64,000 nucleotides of DNA. Source: Octadecabacter antarcticus 307. Its GTDB lineage: Bacteria > Pseudomonadota > Alphaproteobacteria > Rhodobacterales > Rhodobacteraceae. Positions 1 to 7,715 of this stretch are shown in pieces. Location of the stretch: assembly GCF_000155675.2 (NCBI RefSeq), contig NC_020911.1, forward strand, positions 2,284,501-2,348,500, given 5' to 3'. The position numbers and the translations under genes are program-made. The notes under the pieces were generated by a model. The model ran no database searches. It was not told where the DNA came from and was given only the letters and a program-made list of their open reading frames with translations. Position 1 is the first letter of the stretch, and each line of letters begins with the position of its first letter.

Positions 1-175
1 AGTATCTGGAATTGCATTCCTCTAAATGAGGCTACTGGCGTCAGCCGGTAGTCCTTCACTTAAGTAATTGAAATATATTACTTTAAAATCCTGCGAAGGC
101 CGTCCGGTTTCTGATTTGTGCGACTTCCTATACAATTTTAGAGTAGTCGTTCCGAATGATCTATGGATAATATTT

Positions 176-454
176 AGGAGGTTTACGAAAGCCGGGATAA
201 TGCTTGCTGATCTCATACGCTTTGAGGATCGGCCGAGGACATTGTTTGATTTTGAGAAGCCGAAGTCTGCTGCTCTTATGAGTGCGCTTGATCAAGCCAA
301 CGACAGGTTTGGCAAGAAAACGTTGGTCTTCGCGAGTGAAGGGATGAAGCAACCTTGGCAACTTCGGTCCAATCACCGAAGTTCCAGGTACACGACGCGG
401 CTTGTTGATTTGCCGGTTGTTCGTTGCGGTAATGGTGCGGCGTCCCGTGTTTGA
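176..454 (+). pseudogene. 3' fragment of a UmuC-type DNA polymerase V gene
   Basis: The frame reads KAGIMLADLI, then FDFEKPKSAALMSALDQAN, then RFGKKTLVFASEGMKQPWQL and RSPRYTTR-like residues (here SSRYTTR), ending in LPVVRC. This is the C-terminal little-finger end of UmuC/DinB Y-family polymerases, including its normal terminus. The catalytic palm and fingers are absent, because the open frame upstream of about position 176 has no similarity I recognise and a stop precedes it. I read it as a 5'-truncated remnant left by deletion or transposition, not a working gene. The 290 bases that follow hold nothing I can identify. Confidence 0.7.
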
Positions 455-741
455 GTGAACCACAAAAAGGTTTGGGTCTGGTTCGAAATCGGGAGCCATG
501 AAGTCGACGGCAAAGTCGATGCGAGACGGGCAAGGCTGATTTCGCTGCGCCGTAGTAATCGCGAGTCCTTAGCAAAATCACGGATTGGTGATGTAGTCAA
601 AAATTACTGCAAGAATTCGGTCTAAGAGTGGGTCAACAATGCCCCACTATATGAACGAAGGGCTGCCCGTGTCTCTTCTCAGTTGAAAGGAGACAGATCT
701 GGTCGGCTTTGCGGGCTTAGGTCTTTGGACATTTTTACTCC

Positions 742-1551
742 TCAATCTACGAAGGCGCGTTCGACAACAAATGTGTTGGGCCGGTTGTTTGACCCTTCTG
801 CAAGGCCAAAGCCTTCCAGGGCTACTTTGGCGTCATGCAGCATGGCCATCGAACCACATATCATGCCACGATCAATGTCTGGTGTGATCGGTGGAACGCC
901 AAGATCGCTGAACACTTTGCCCGATGCCATCAGGTCTGTGATACGGCCTTTAAATGGATAGTCCTCACGCGTAGCTGTGCTGTAAAGTCGCAAACTCTGG
1001 GCGAATTCTCCACAAAGTGGGTCATCCTTGACTGCTGCAACCAGCCCTTGGCCATACGTCAGCTCTGCGACGTCGCGGCAAGTGTGGGTCAGGATGACCT
1101 CGTCAAATTTTTCATACGTATCAGGGTCACGGATCAGGCTGGCAAAGGGTGCAATCCCTGTACCGGTTGAGAACATCCAAAGGCGTTTCCCAGGCAGCAA
1201 CGCGTCATTTACAAGCGTGCCCGTTGGCTTTTTACGCATTAAGACTGTGTCGCCTACTTTGATTTTTTGAAGGTGTTCAGTCAGAGGACCTTCTGGAACT
1301 TTAATCGAATAAAATTCAATTTCCTCATCCCAATTGGGGGATGCAATTGAATAGGCGCGAAACACTGGTTTTTCAGTATTTGGAAGGCCAATCATGACAA
1401 ACTCGCCAGAGCGGAACCGAAAACTATCAGGTCTTGAGATGCGAAATTTAAACAGTCGATCAGTATAATGCTCAACAGACGTTACACTTTGCGCAAAAAC
1501 ACCAGCCGGTATCGGAAATTCTAAAGTGGGAGTCGTAAGGTCAACTGTCAT
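742..1551 (-). CDS. fpr: Ferredoxin--NADP(+) reductase
   Basis: FAD-dependent cytosolic reductase moving electrons between NADPH and ferredoxin or flavodoxin; 269 residues, the usual length for bacterial FPR. The FAD-binding motif RAYSIASP lies near residue 65. The NADP-binding STGTGIAPFASLIRD segment follows near 125, with THTCRDVAELTYG further on. The protein ends in VERAFVD, a subclass-I bacterial C-terminus. The start is the ATG preceded by AAGGA eight bases upstream; an earlier in-frame start would add 47 unrelated residues. It is divergent from the enamidase gene. Its upstream region carries a palindrome shared with the hydroxylase and transporter promoters. I infer that it supplies reduced ferredoxin to the 6-hydroxynicotinate reductase encoded nearby, rather than serving only general redox defence. 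Confidence 0.9.
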   Translation of the reverse strand: MTVDLTTPTLEFPIPAGVFAQSVTSVEHYTDRLFKFRISRPDSFRFRSGEFVMIGLPNTEKPVFRAYSIASPNWDEEIEFYSIKVPEGPLTEHLQKIKVGDTVLMRKKPTGTLVNDALLPGKRLWMFSTGTGIAPFASLIRDPDTYEKFDEVILTHTCRDVAELTYGQGLVAAVKDDPLCGEFAQSLRLYSTATREDYPFKGRITDLMASGKVFSDLGVPPITPDIDRGMICGSMAMLHDAKVALEGFGLAEGSNNRPNTFVVERAFVD

Positions 1552-1809
1552 GACTAAATCCTTCTTAGGCGGTTGCCGGGCTTTCTGAATGGCGGGGCAG
1601 CTTGTCTTGCTGTTCCGCCCACTGATCAGCGTCGATAGGAGGCGACCCTTTGTCAGCAATATCTCGGATACTTTTAGTTCAAAGCGACCCACTTTTAAGT
1701 GATAGTTATCTTGTCTGTTTTGATTACATCAACTGGCAAACCTCGATGCAACCTAGGTATTTGAAGTTAATATTCTCATCCGTTACGCAGTATTTCACGT
1801 TGTCACCTT

Positions 1810-1856
1810 TTCATTTGTATACTAATGAATAAGCATCTTCTCGCTATGTGTGTCAA
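1810..1856 (-). promoter_or_regulatory. Putative fpr promoter with MarR-type operator (site 1)
   Basis: Positions 1810-1829 read TTCATTTGTATACTAATGAA, a palindrome with a single mismatched pair, centred on GTATAC. On the minus strand a TTGACA -35 box (1851-1856) sits 18-19 bases from a TATTC-type -10, which runs into the palindrome. The same layout of TTGACA with a palindrome over the -10 occurs at 11295-11338 and 11796-11838. A repressor bound here would block transcription towards fpr, and possibly towards the enamidase gene on the other side. Confidence 0.65.
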
Positions 1857-1894
1857 CTGCAGTTATTCAGAGCCCTTGTCTGCGAGAAAAGCAC

Positions 1895-1931
1895 TTGACG
1901 GGATCATGAAAAAATATTCGTATGCAAATGA
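1895..1931 (+). promoter_or_regulatory. Putative enamidase promoter with operator half-site
   Basis: TTGACG at 1895-1900 is a plausible -35. The block GTATGCAAATGA at 1920-1931 is identical over 12 bases to the right half of the operator at 11295-11312, but the left half (ATATTC) does not match. It lies just ahead of the likely TTG start at 1958. It is best seen as a half-operator over the -10 region; the -10 itself is not clear. Confidence 0.4.
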
Positions 1932-1957
1932 AATTTGGAACGCTTGGGAGACTTAAT

Positions 1958-3121
1958 TTGGCAAAGCTGGTTATAAAAAATATTGGTCAAATTCTCTCGG
2001 GGAAATTAGAACAGCCAATTTTTGATGGGGATTGCCTCATCGCGCTGGATGGAAAAATTGCAGAATGGGGCTACGAAAAGGACCTCGACTGTGAGGGGGC
2101 AACGACGATCGTTGGCGCCCACGGCGTGACTCTTGCGCCAGGTTTGATCGACAGTCATATTCATCCGGTCGTGGGGGATTATACACCGCGCCAACAGCAA
2201 CTTAACTGGATCGACAGCACGCTGCATGGCGGTGTGACGACGTTAATATCGGCGGGCGAAGTGCATATGCCCGGGCGCCCCAAGGACATTGTTGGCCTGA
2301 AGGCGATGGCGATTGCATCCCAACGTTGGTACGAAAATTTCCGTCCCTCTGGGGTCAAGGTTCACGCAGGTGCGCCGGTGATCGAGCATGGAATGGTCGA
2401 AGAAGACTTCAAAGACCTCGCCGATGCGGGTGTGAAGTTATTGGGTGAAGTTGGTCTTGGCACCGTCAAAGACGGTAAAACGGCGCAACAAATGGTGAAT
2501 TGGGCGCGTAAGTATGGCATCCAAAGTACGATCCACACAGGCGGTCCATCTATCCCCGGATCTGGTTTGATTGACGCGGACATGGTGATCGAGACCGGAA
2601 CGGATGTGATTGGTCACATCAATGGTGGGCACTCGGCGCTTCCAGATGACCAGATCATTTGCCTGTGTGAAAGCTGTTCTTCCGCATTTGAGATTGTTCA
2701 TAACGGCAATGAACGCGCGGCGGTTCTGGCGCTGAACACCGCGCGCGAGCTGGGCAAGCTTGATCAGATCATTCTAGGCACTGACGGACCTGCGGGTTCT
2801 GGCGTTCAACCTCTAGGGATTTTACGCATGGTTGCGATGCTGTCTGCCTTTGGCAACGTTCCTGCCGAACAGGCGTTTTGCTTTGCTAACGGCAACACTG
2901 CGCGGCAACGTGAGCTGGACACTGGCTTGGTTGAAGTCGGAAAATGCGCTGACTTTGTATTTTTGGACAAAGCGCAACATGCGCCTGGAAAAACGATGTT
3001 TGAATCTGTCCAACAGGGAAACCTGCCCGGTGTTGGGATGACGATCATCGATGGTAAAGTATGCTCTGAGCGGTCGCGCAACACTCCGCCTGCTGATCGT
3101 CTGCCAGAGCGCATTTTGTGA
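1958..3121 (+). CDS. Enamidase (tetrahydro-6-oxonicotinate hydrolase), amidohydrolase family
   Basis: Zinc-type amidohydrolase predicted to open the ring of 1,4,5,6-tetrahydro-6-oxonicotinate, giving 2-formylglutarate and ammonia. The chain from the TTG start (387 residues) begins AKLVIKNIGQILSG. As I recall it, this matches the Eubacterium barkeri enamidase N-terminus closely, and the C-terminal SRNTPPADR also matches. Metal-site landmarks are DSHIHP, GEVGLGT, IHTGG, GHINGG and GTDGP. I chose TTG 1958 because GGGAG sits seven bases upstream; ATG 1922 and 1928 are in frame but have no ribosome site. Its stop overlaps a GTG that opens a broken CoA-transferase gene, so the two were once translationally coupled. 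A general dihydroorotase- or hydantoinase-like role is the alternative. Confidence 0.85.
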   Translation: MAKLVIKNIGQILSGKLEQPIFDGDCLIALDGKIAEWGYEKDLDCEGATTIVGAHGVTLAPGLIDSHIHPVVGDYTPRQQQLNWIDSTLHGGVTTLISAGEVHMPGRPKDIVGLKAMAIASQRWYENFRPSGVKVHAGAPVIEHGMVEEDFKDLADAGVKLLGEVGLGTVKDGKTAQQMVNWARKYGIQSTIHTGGPSIPGSGLIDADMVIETGTDVIGHINGGHSALPDDQIICLCESCSSAFEIVHNGNERAAVLALNTARELGKLDQIILGTDGPAGSGVQPLGILRMVAMLSAFGNVPAEQAFCFANGNTARQRELDTGLVEVGKCADFVFLDKAQHAPGKTMFESVQQGNLPGVGMTIIDGKVCSERSRNTPPADRLPERIL

Positions 3122-3254
3122 GTTCACCGCTTGCTTGCTTGAAGGTCGTTGAGTTTGCCCCCATTCTTGCAGCGCCTTGGATTGGGCAAACCTGTCAGAT
3201 CTGGGGGCTGAGATTATAGAAATGGAAAGCCCCGAAGGGGATAACACGCGCTAA
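3118..3254 (+). pseudogene. 5' fragment of a family III CoA-transferase (SUGCT-like)
   Basis: From the GTG overlapping the enamidase stop the frame reads LKVVEFAPILAAPWIGQT. After a one-base shift it continues LSDLGAEII then ESPEGDNTR. The intact CoA-transferase at 15113-16267 begins LKVIELARILAGPWIGQT, LADLGAEVI, EAPEGDDTR, so this is clearly the first 45 or so codons of a paralogue. It is frameshifted and lost at about 3254, where unrelated IS-like sequence begins. The overlap with the enamidase stop shows that glutarate activation was once encoded in the same operon as ring opening. Confidence 0.8.
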
Positions 3255-3423
3255 TGAGGGCCGCCCTTTATCGATCATGATGGTGATCGATCTGCCGCCT
3301 ATCGCTGTAAAAAGAGCCGCATTATAGATTCTAACGTAACGGCTCCATTGCCCCCTATGTCAGGGATGTTGTCCGCTGCTCTATTTTTCTTTAATTTTCA
3401 GGTGGGCGGGATAGGACAATGAC

Positions 3424-3669
3424 GTGGGATACTCACCAGAACGAAAATCGGCTGTTCTGAAGCGGATGCTGCCGCCGAATAACTTGGCCATTAGGCAGCT
3501 TTCGCAGGATGAAGGGATTTCCGAGGCGACACTGCACAAGTGGCGGGCTGAGGCGCGCAGCAAGGGGCAACTTCTGCCTGCTGCTGACGCTGGGCCCGAG
3601 GGCTGGTCGTCTCGCGATAAGTTTGCAGCGGTGTTGGAAACTGCGGCGCTGAACGAGGTCGATCTCTCG
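3424..3669 (+). pseudogene. N-terminal fragment of an IS3-type transposase (OrfA-like)
   Basis: The frame opens with GTG and reads YSPERKSAVLKRMLPPNN, SQDEGISEATLHKWRAEARSKG and KFAAVLETAALNEVDL. This is the helix-turn-helix DNA-binding start of an IS3-family OrfA. Similarity stops at about 3669 and the rest of the transposase is missing, so the piece is dead. It lies between the broken CoA-transferase and the MarR gene, and probably marks the event that truncated the former. Confidence 0.65.
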
Positions 3670-3715
3670 ATCACGTTTGGACTTGGGTATGGCGTCACCA
3701 GCGCTGCAGAAGAGG

Positions 3716-4156
3716 CTATGAGATTTTGCGGAGTAGATTGACCAAATTCCGCTGCTCGTTCGCGGTGAGCGGTGAGAGGGTCTCTTGAGTGATGTCTTTG
3801 CCGATGACTTCTAGGTCACGAACCAAGGCCGAACCTTTTTCAGTCAGGGTGATGACCGCGCGTCTTTTATCAATTTGATCAGGGCGGGAATCAACTAAAC
3901 CTTTTGTCTTTAGGCGGTCCACGACACCTTTCACGGTCGCCACGTCCATTGCAGCAATACGACCCAAGTGATTTTGTGAAATTTCACCCATTTCAGAAAG
4001 CCTTATCAGCGTACTGAATTGCGTCGGGGTCAAATTCTCCAGCGCATGCTTTTGAAAAATGGTCGAGTGGCGTTGGCTCGCCAACCGTAGCAAAAAACCG
4101 ACCTGTTGGTCGAGGTCATACTTTTTTTTGCTCGCTTGGTTCACGGCTGCCTCCAT
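3716..4156 (-). CDS. MarR-family transcriptional regulator
   Basis: Winged-helix dimeric regulator of 146 residues. It shows a typical MarR core: the HALENLTPTQFSTLIRLSEMG helix region, then HLGRIAAMDVATVKGVVDRLKTKGLV as recognition helix, and RRAVITLTEKG as the wing. The ATG at 4156 is preferred; a TTG 39 bases earlier is in frame but lacks support. It is the last gene of the hydroxylase-reductase operon, 57 bases after the second AA_synth gene. MarR proteins regulate nicotinate degradation elsewhere (NicR in Pseudomonas, BpsR in Bordetella). I infer that this protein binds the palindromes at 1810, 11295 and 11821, with 6-hydroxynicotinate or a later intermediate as ligand. Confidence 0.85.
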   Translation of the reverse strand: MEAAVNQASKKKYDLDQQVGFLLRLASQRHSTIFQKHALENLTPTQFSTLIRLSEMGEISQNHLGRIAAMDVATVKGVVDRLKTKGLVDSRPDQIDKRRAVITLTEKGSALVRDLEVIGKDITQETLSPLTANEQRNLVNLLRKIS

Positions 4157-4212
4157 GGTTTCTGATACCTTACTTGTTTTCAGGTAATCAACCAATCATT
4201 GGGCGCCCAAAA

Positions 4213-4797
4213 TTAACGCAAGCCGTCTTTGCCTTTTACATCGTTGTGGACCAATCCACCAACGCGTGGAAGCGGTCGGCCACTATCCGTGACGGCAACT
4301 GCCACCATGATTTCATTCCCACGCGGGGCGTCATTCAAGCGGACTTCGATAGCGTCAAAATGGCTCCGCACATATGCGGCGTCTTTGTGACCTAAGGGCA
4401 CATCAAGCACTTGCCCCGGACTGCCCATTTTCTTGGACGAAGCGACAAGGGCCGCACCTTTATCAACCGCGACGCGCAACGGCGCGCCAAGTTTTGGGTG
4501 CAAGATCGCCGCTGCATGTTCAAGTTCACCGTTTTCACCGACCATCGCAGATTTCCCATAGCTTTCTGCTTGATCCGGTGTGATCCCAAGAGCTTGCACG
4601 CATTTTTCGCCCAACAACGCACCCAGCTCTGCGCCTATATCCATCAAAATAGTCAGGTCTTCGTGGTAGGTGCCCGCAAACGGGTTTTCTATGACGGCGA
4701 CAGCAACAGCCTTGCGCGTGGCAGGTGAAATTTCGCGGCCAATTTCACGGTGCGTTTCTTCAATGTTCACGGCAATTTTTCTGATGTTAGCCTTCAT
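4213..4797 (-). CDS. AA_synth family protein (PF06684), copy 2
   Basis: A 194-residue soluble protein of the AA_synth family, annotated elsewhere only as amino acid synthesis protein and without an established reaction. Family landmarks are AVAVIENPFAGTY near residue 35, ESYGKSAMVGENGELEHAAA near 90, KLGAPLR, DVPLGHKDAAYVRSHFD near 140 and a closing KGKDGLR. It overlaps the paralogue upstream by four bases (ATGA), so the two are translationally coupled and may form a heteromer. Placement between the nicotinate hydroxylase/reductase genes and the MarR gene points to a step after ring reduction. No signal peptide or membrane segment is visible. Confidence 0.8.
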   Translation of the reverse strand: MKANIRKIAVNIEETHREIGREISPATRKAVAVAVIENPFAGTYHEDLTILMDIGAELGALLGEKCVQALGITPDQAESYGKSAMVGENGELEHAAAILHPKLGAPLRVAVDKGAALVASSKKMGSPGQVLDVPLGHKDAAYVRSHFDAIEVRLNDAPRGNEIMVAVAVTDSGRPLPRVGGLVHNDVKGKDGLR

Positions 4798-5375
4798 CGT
4801 AAGCCATCCTTTCCGATAATATCTGCGACGGCTAGCCCACCCGCTCTGTCATGGATGCGTGCGCCAGTGCTCATGACCAGAGCCAAAACCATCTCGTTGG
4901 TGCGCGGTGTGTCGTTGCTTCCCACTTCCATAGAATCGAAATGACTGCGGACATAAGATGCGTTTATGTGGGTAATAGGGACGTCCAGACGCCCTCCAAC
5001 ACCTGTAACTTTCTTGCATGATGGCACAATAGCGTTCGAATTCGCCAACACTTGGCGCATCGCATAGCCGCCTGGTGCATGCCACAATGCTCCGTGTTCA
5101 AGCTCGCCACCTTCACCGATCATGGCTCCTTTGCCGTAGCCTTCGATCTGATCTGCACCGCCCAGCATATCAAGCAAGCGTTGCGCCATGCTGAGGCCCA
5201 GCGGCTTTAAGTCTTCCATAAAGCCTTGAATTTCGGACTCGTAGCGTCCGGAAAATGGGTTTTCAATGATGGCCAAAGCAGCGGCACGGCGCAAAGATTT
5301 TTCAGGGCGCGGACCGCCCTCATGAAAAATTTCTTCTACGGAGTAGATCATTTTACGTACAATGACGTCAGGCAT
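4794..5375 (-). CDS. AA_synth family protein (PF06684), copy 1
   Basis: A 193-residue paralogue of the next gene. It shares AAALAIIENPFSGRY, EGYGKGAMIGEGGELEHGA, GYAMRQ, DVPITHINASYVRSHFDSMEV and a terminal GKDGLR. Both copies keep the ENPF and GELEHGA-type motifs, which suggests that both are active. The gene overlaps UPF0280 upstream by eight bases and the second AA_synth gene downstream by four, so all three are probably translated together. The function is unknown. The Azorhizobium pathway needs a decarboxylation and an aldehyde oxidation between the enamidase product and glutarate, and no recognised enzyme for either is in the cluster, so these proteins are candidates by position only. 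Confidence 0.8.
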   Translation of the reverse strand: MPDVIVRKMIYSVEEIFHEGGPRPEKSLRRAAALAIIENPFSGRYESEIQGFMEDLKPLGLSMAQRLLDMLGGADQIEGYGKGAMIGEGGELEHGALWHAPGGYAMRQVLANSNAIVPSCKKVTGVGGRLDVPITHINASYVRSHFDSMEVGSNDTPRTNEMVLALVMSTGARIHDRAGGLAVADIIGKDGLR

Positions 5376-6225
5376 AATTTAGGATCCTTAAAGTAATTGA
5401 AAGCTGTTTGGGGCAGGTAGTCTCGGATTGGCCTTGCAGAAACAAAGCCGCACCCGAGATGAGGTTTTGGTCGATATAAGCGTTTGTGCGTGCTCGCCCT
5501 TTGGATAACGCATCAGCAATTTCGCGTTGGGACAGCGGTCCACAGGCGACCACCACAGGCAGCTCGCCCAGATCACTTGTGTCATCTAGGACATGCGCAG
5601 GCTTTCGTATGATTGCTGCGTGCTGTGGAAGGTCAACAGCATTTGCGATTAGGGTCGCTGCCACGTCTGCTTGTGCCGCGTTTGCAGCCAGCACCGTGAC
5701 GCTATCTGCGATGCCAAGGCTGAAGCTGCGCCCGTGACGGCCACTTGTAGCTATTCCCCGCATTTGGTCGTGATGATGAATTGATACACGGCCCAAGTCA
5801 GCGCCATCATGTCCGGCCATGGCAAGTGTGAATGACTGTCCTTCAGTCAAGTGCAGCGCGATATCACCGCCATTGTTGACGTAGGCCCGTGACAAAGACG
5901 CGGTGCACATTGCCATTAAAACTGCATCTGCAACGCTGCCTGCGACTGCTGCCATGCGTGTAACAAACGCGCCTTCACTGAAGGGTCGCACGGCGTGATC
6001 CATGCGGCAGGCGATATCGCCTGACGGCGCCAGTACATCCTGCGTAAGTGGCAACTGAAGTTCGCTCAGCTCGGGAACAATTTCGCTCAGGACAGTGGCA
6101 AACCTGTTTTTGGCGAGCGTAAAAGCGCTGAGCCGATCACCATCTGCGCCCACAATGAGGTCAATGGGGCCATGCTGCAAATGCAGACGTGTGCCACAAG
6201 GCAGTATGTCAGCGCGCGCTTCCAT
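5368..6225 (-). CDS. UPF0280 family protein (ApbE-like fold)
   Basis: A 285-residue protein of the UPF0280 family, related in fold to ApbE flavin transferases. Visible landmarks are HLQHGPIDLIVGADGD near the N-terminus, AAVAGSVADAV mid-chain, the AYVNNGGDIALHL strand-turn motif, and RGIATSGRHGRSFSLGIADSVTVLA. The last resembles the glycine- and serine-rich nucleotide site of ApbE-type proteins. The start is the ATG in TAATG, overlapping the 6-hydroxynicotinate reductase stop by one base; a TTG 24 bases earlier is possible. UPF0280 genes recur beside 6-hydroxynicotinate reductase genes. I infer a role in maturing or flavinylating the iron-sulfur flavoenzyme, or in a pathway step; neither is shown. 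Confidence 0.75.
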   Translation of the reverse strand: MEARADILPCGTRLHLQHGPIDLIVGADGDRLSAFTLAKNRFATVLSEIVPELSELQLPLTQDVLAPSGDIACRMDHAVRPFSEGAFVTRMAAVAGSVADAVLMAMCTASLSRAYVNNGGDIALHLTEGQSFTLAMAGHDGADLGRVSIHHHDQMRGIATSGRHGRSFSLGIADSVTVLAANAAQADVAATLIANAVDLPQHAAIIRKPAHVLDDTSDLGELPVVVACGPLSQREIADALSKGRARTNAYIDQNLISGAALFLQGQSETTCPKQLSITLRILNYA

Positions 6226-7715
6226 TAATGTTTGTCGCTTTTCGGCCAACGGTAGTTAGCGCGAGACATCGGGTCATGACCCTGACCGTTTTGTTGGACG
6301 CGTCGCAGACTGTCGGTCTCCATGTCCTTAACGGGTCTAATCTCTGACATGTGGCCACCTAGCGCGCTGTAATCGCTGACCCGCAGGGTAAATTCGATCG
6401 GTGCAACGAGGGCAGGAGTGGGAACGTAACCAAATGATCCGGTTGGCATATCTAGGATATCAACCATCACTGTAATACCACCACCGGGCCAGACATAAGC
6501 ATCGGCCCCGCCACAGGAAACGTGCGTCAGTGATTCCTTGACAGACCGCGTCAGGCGAACTGGGTTTTCTGTTACACCCGCGCGCAAGCTGCCACCTGCG
6601 CCGCCCATGAACAAAACAGAACACACTGAAGGTTCACAGTTTTCGGCAATCAGATTGGCGGACACACGCAAAACATCGGGCATCTCAGCGGGTTGAGGCA
6701 CAAGATCAGCATCCAGTTCAAAGTATGCAGATTGTTCGCCCGTGGTGGACACCATCAACAGGCTCATGCCCTCTTTGGCAAATTTTGGGTTGAACGGCCC
6801 GAGGATTTTCAGAGGGTCATCAATGTCCGTTCCACCCCACCCTGTTCCAGGTTTGGCAACTTGAAAATACCGGCCAGGGGTCGAACGACGCCCGATGATT
6901 TTGAGGCCAGTGGCTTGGACATGAAGTTCTTTGCCAGCCTGATGTTCTGACAAAACGCCGGTAATGTGATCGTCGACAACGACGACATCATCAACGTGAC
7001 CTAACCATTGCTTTGCGAACATCCCAATTGTCGCCGATCCACAGCCAACACGCATCAGCTTTTCTTCGCCTCCATTAATAATGGGGGCTTTGCCAGCTTG
7101 AATAATCACGTGTGTGACGTTTTCACCTTCGCCGATGCAGACTTCAACGGCTTCGCGGTTACACAGACGCAGTAGCGCGTCACAGGTCAAGCGGCCTTCT
7201 TTTTTTGTCCCACCAGTCAAGTGTTCCACGCCACCTAAGGAAAGCATTTTTGAACCGTATTCCGATGTCATTACATGACCGATGGCCTCGCCACCCGCAA
7301 AAACAACGTCGCGTTCGTGCCCGATATGGCGATCCGTATCGATTTTAATTTTTACACCACAGTAGGAAAAAATTCCCTCGGTTACGACAGTAACCATATC
7401 CACGCCGTCAACGTCTTGACTGACAATGAAGGGGGCAGGTTTGTAGTCCGGATACGTCGTGCCAGCACCAACCGCAGTTACAAAGGGGCGGTTCCCTTTT
7501 ACGATATCTCCATCCCACTCCTCAGGCGAACCATCCTGCAGAAAAGGCACAAGCTTTTGATCAGTGCTTTCAATAATGGTAAGCGGGTCTATTCGTATCA
7601 GATTGCCATCATGGTTCGCGTACCTGTCGCAGGCCCCGGATTTGCCATCTGCAATGAAGCAATTTACGGGACAGGCGTCGCATCTGATCTTTTCCGGCTT
7701 CACAATGTCGTTCAT
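6225..7715 (-). CDS. 6-Hydroxynicotinate reductase
   Basis: Iron-sulfur protein of 496 residues predicted to reduce 6-hydroxynicotinate to 1,4,5,6-tetrahydro-6-oxonicotinate. In E. barkeri this step is ferredoxin-dependent. The N-terminus carries a cysteine cluster CDACPVNC followed by GACDRY (Cys12, 15, 19, 29), suited to a [4Fe-4S] centre. Later blocks include VGAGTTYPDYKPAPFIV, YGSKMLSLGGVEHLTGG, CIGEGENVTHVIIQ and VLFMGGAGGSLRAGVTENP. Its start overlaps the hydroxylase stop and its own stop overlaps the UPF0280 ATG, so it sits mid-operon. The co-regulated ferredoxin-NADP reductase at 742-1551 is a likely electron source. The family is annotated in many Rhodobacteraceae, and a different hydroxylated N-heterocycle cannot be excluded from sequence alone. 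Confidence 0.85.
   Translation of the reverse strand: MNDIVKPEKIRCDACPVNCFIADGKSGACDRYANHDGNLIRIDPLTIIESTDQKLVPFLQDGSPEEWDGDIVKGNRPFVTAVGAGTTYPDYKPAPFIVSQDVDGVDMVTVVTEGIFSYCGVKIKIDTDRHIGHERDVVFAGGEAIGHVMTSEYGSKMLSLGGVEHLTGGTKKEGRLTCDALLRLCNREAVEVCIGEGENVTHVIIQAGKAPIINGGEEKLMRVGCGSATIGMFAKQWLGHVDDVVVVDDHITGVLSEHQAGKELHVQATGLKIIGRRSTPGRYFQVAKPGTGWGGTDIDDPLKILGPFNPKFAKEGMSLLMVSTTGEQSAYFELDADLVPQPAEMPDVLRVSANLIAENCEPSVCSVLFMGGAGGSLRAGVTENPVRLTRSVKESLTHVSCGGADAYVWPGGGITVMVDILDMPTGSFGYVPTPALVAPIEFTLRVSDYSALGGHMSEIRPVKDMETDSLRRVQQNGQGHDPMSRANYRWPKSDKH

Noticed and set aside
2806..3247. Long minus-strand frames opposite the enamidase gene
   Set aside because: They are antisense shadows of a well-conserved gene and have no motif of their own.
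3770..3790. GAGAGGG-like sequence in the MarR gene as a mini-element
   Set aside because: No stem-loop or GGGCA palindrome follows and the MarR frame is uninterrupted.
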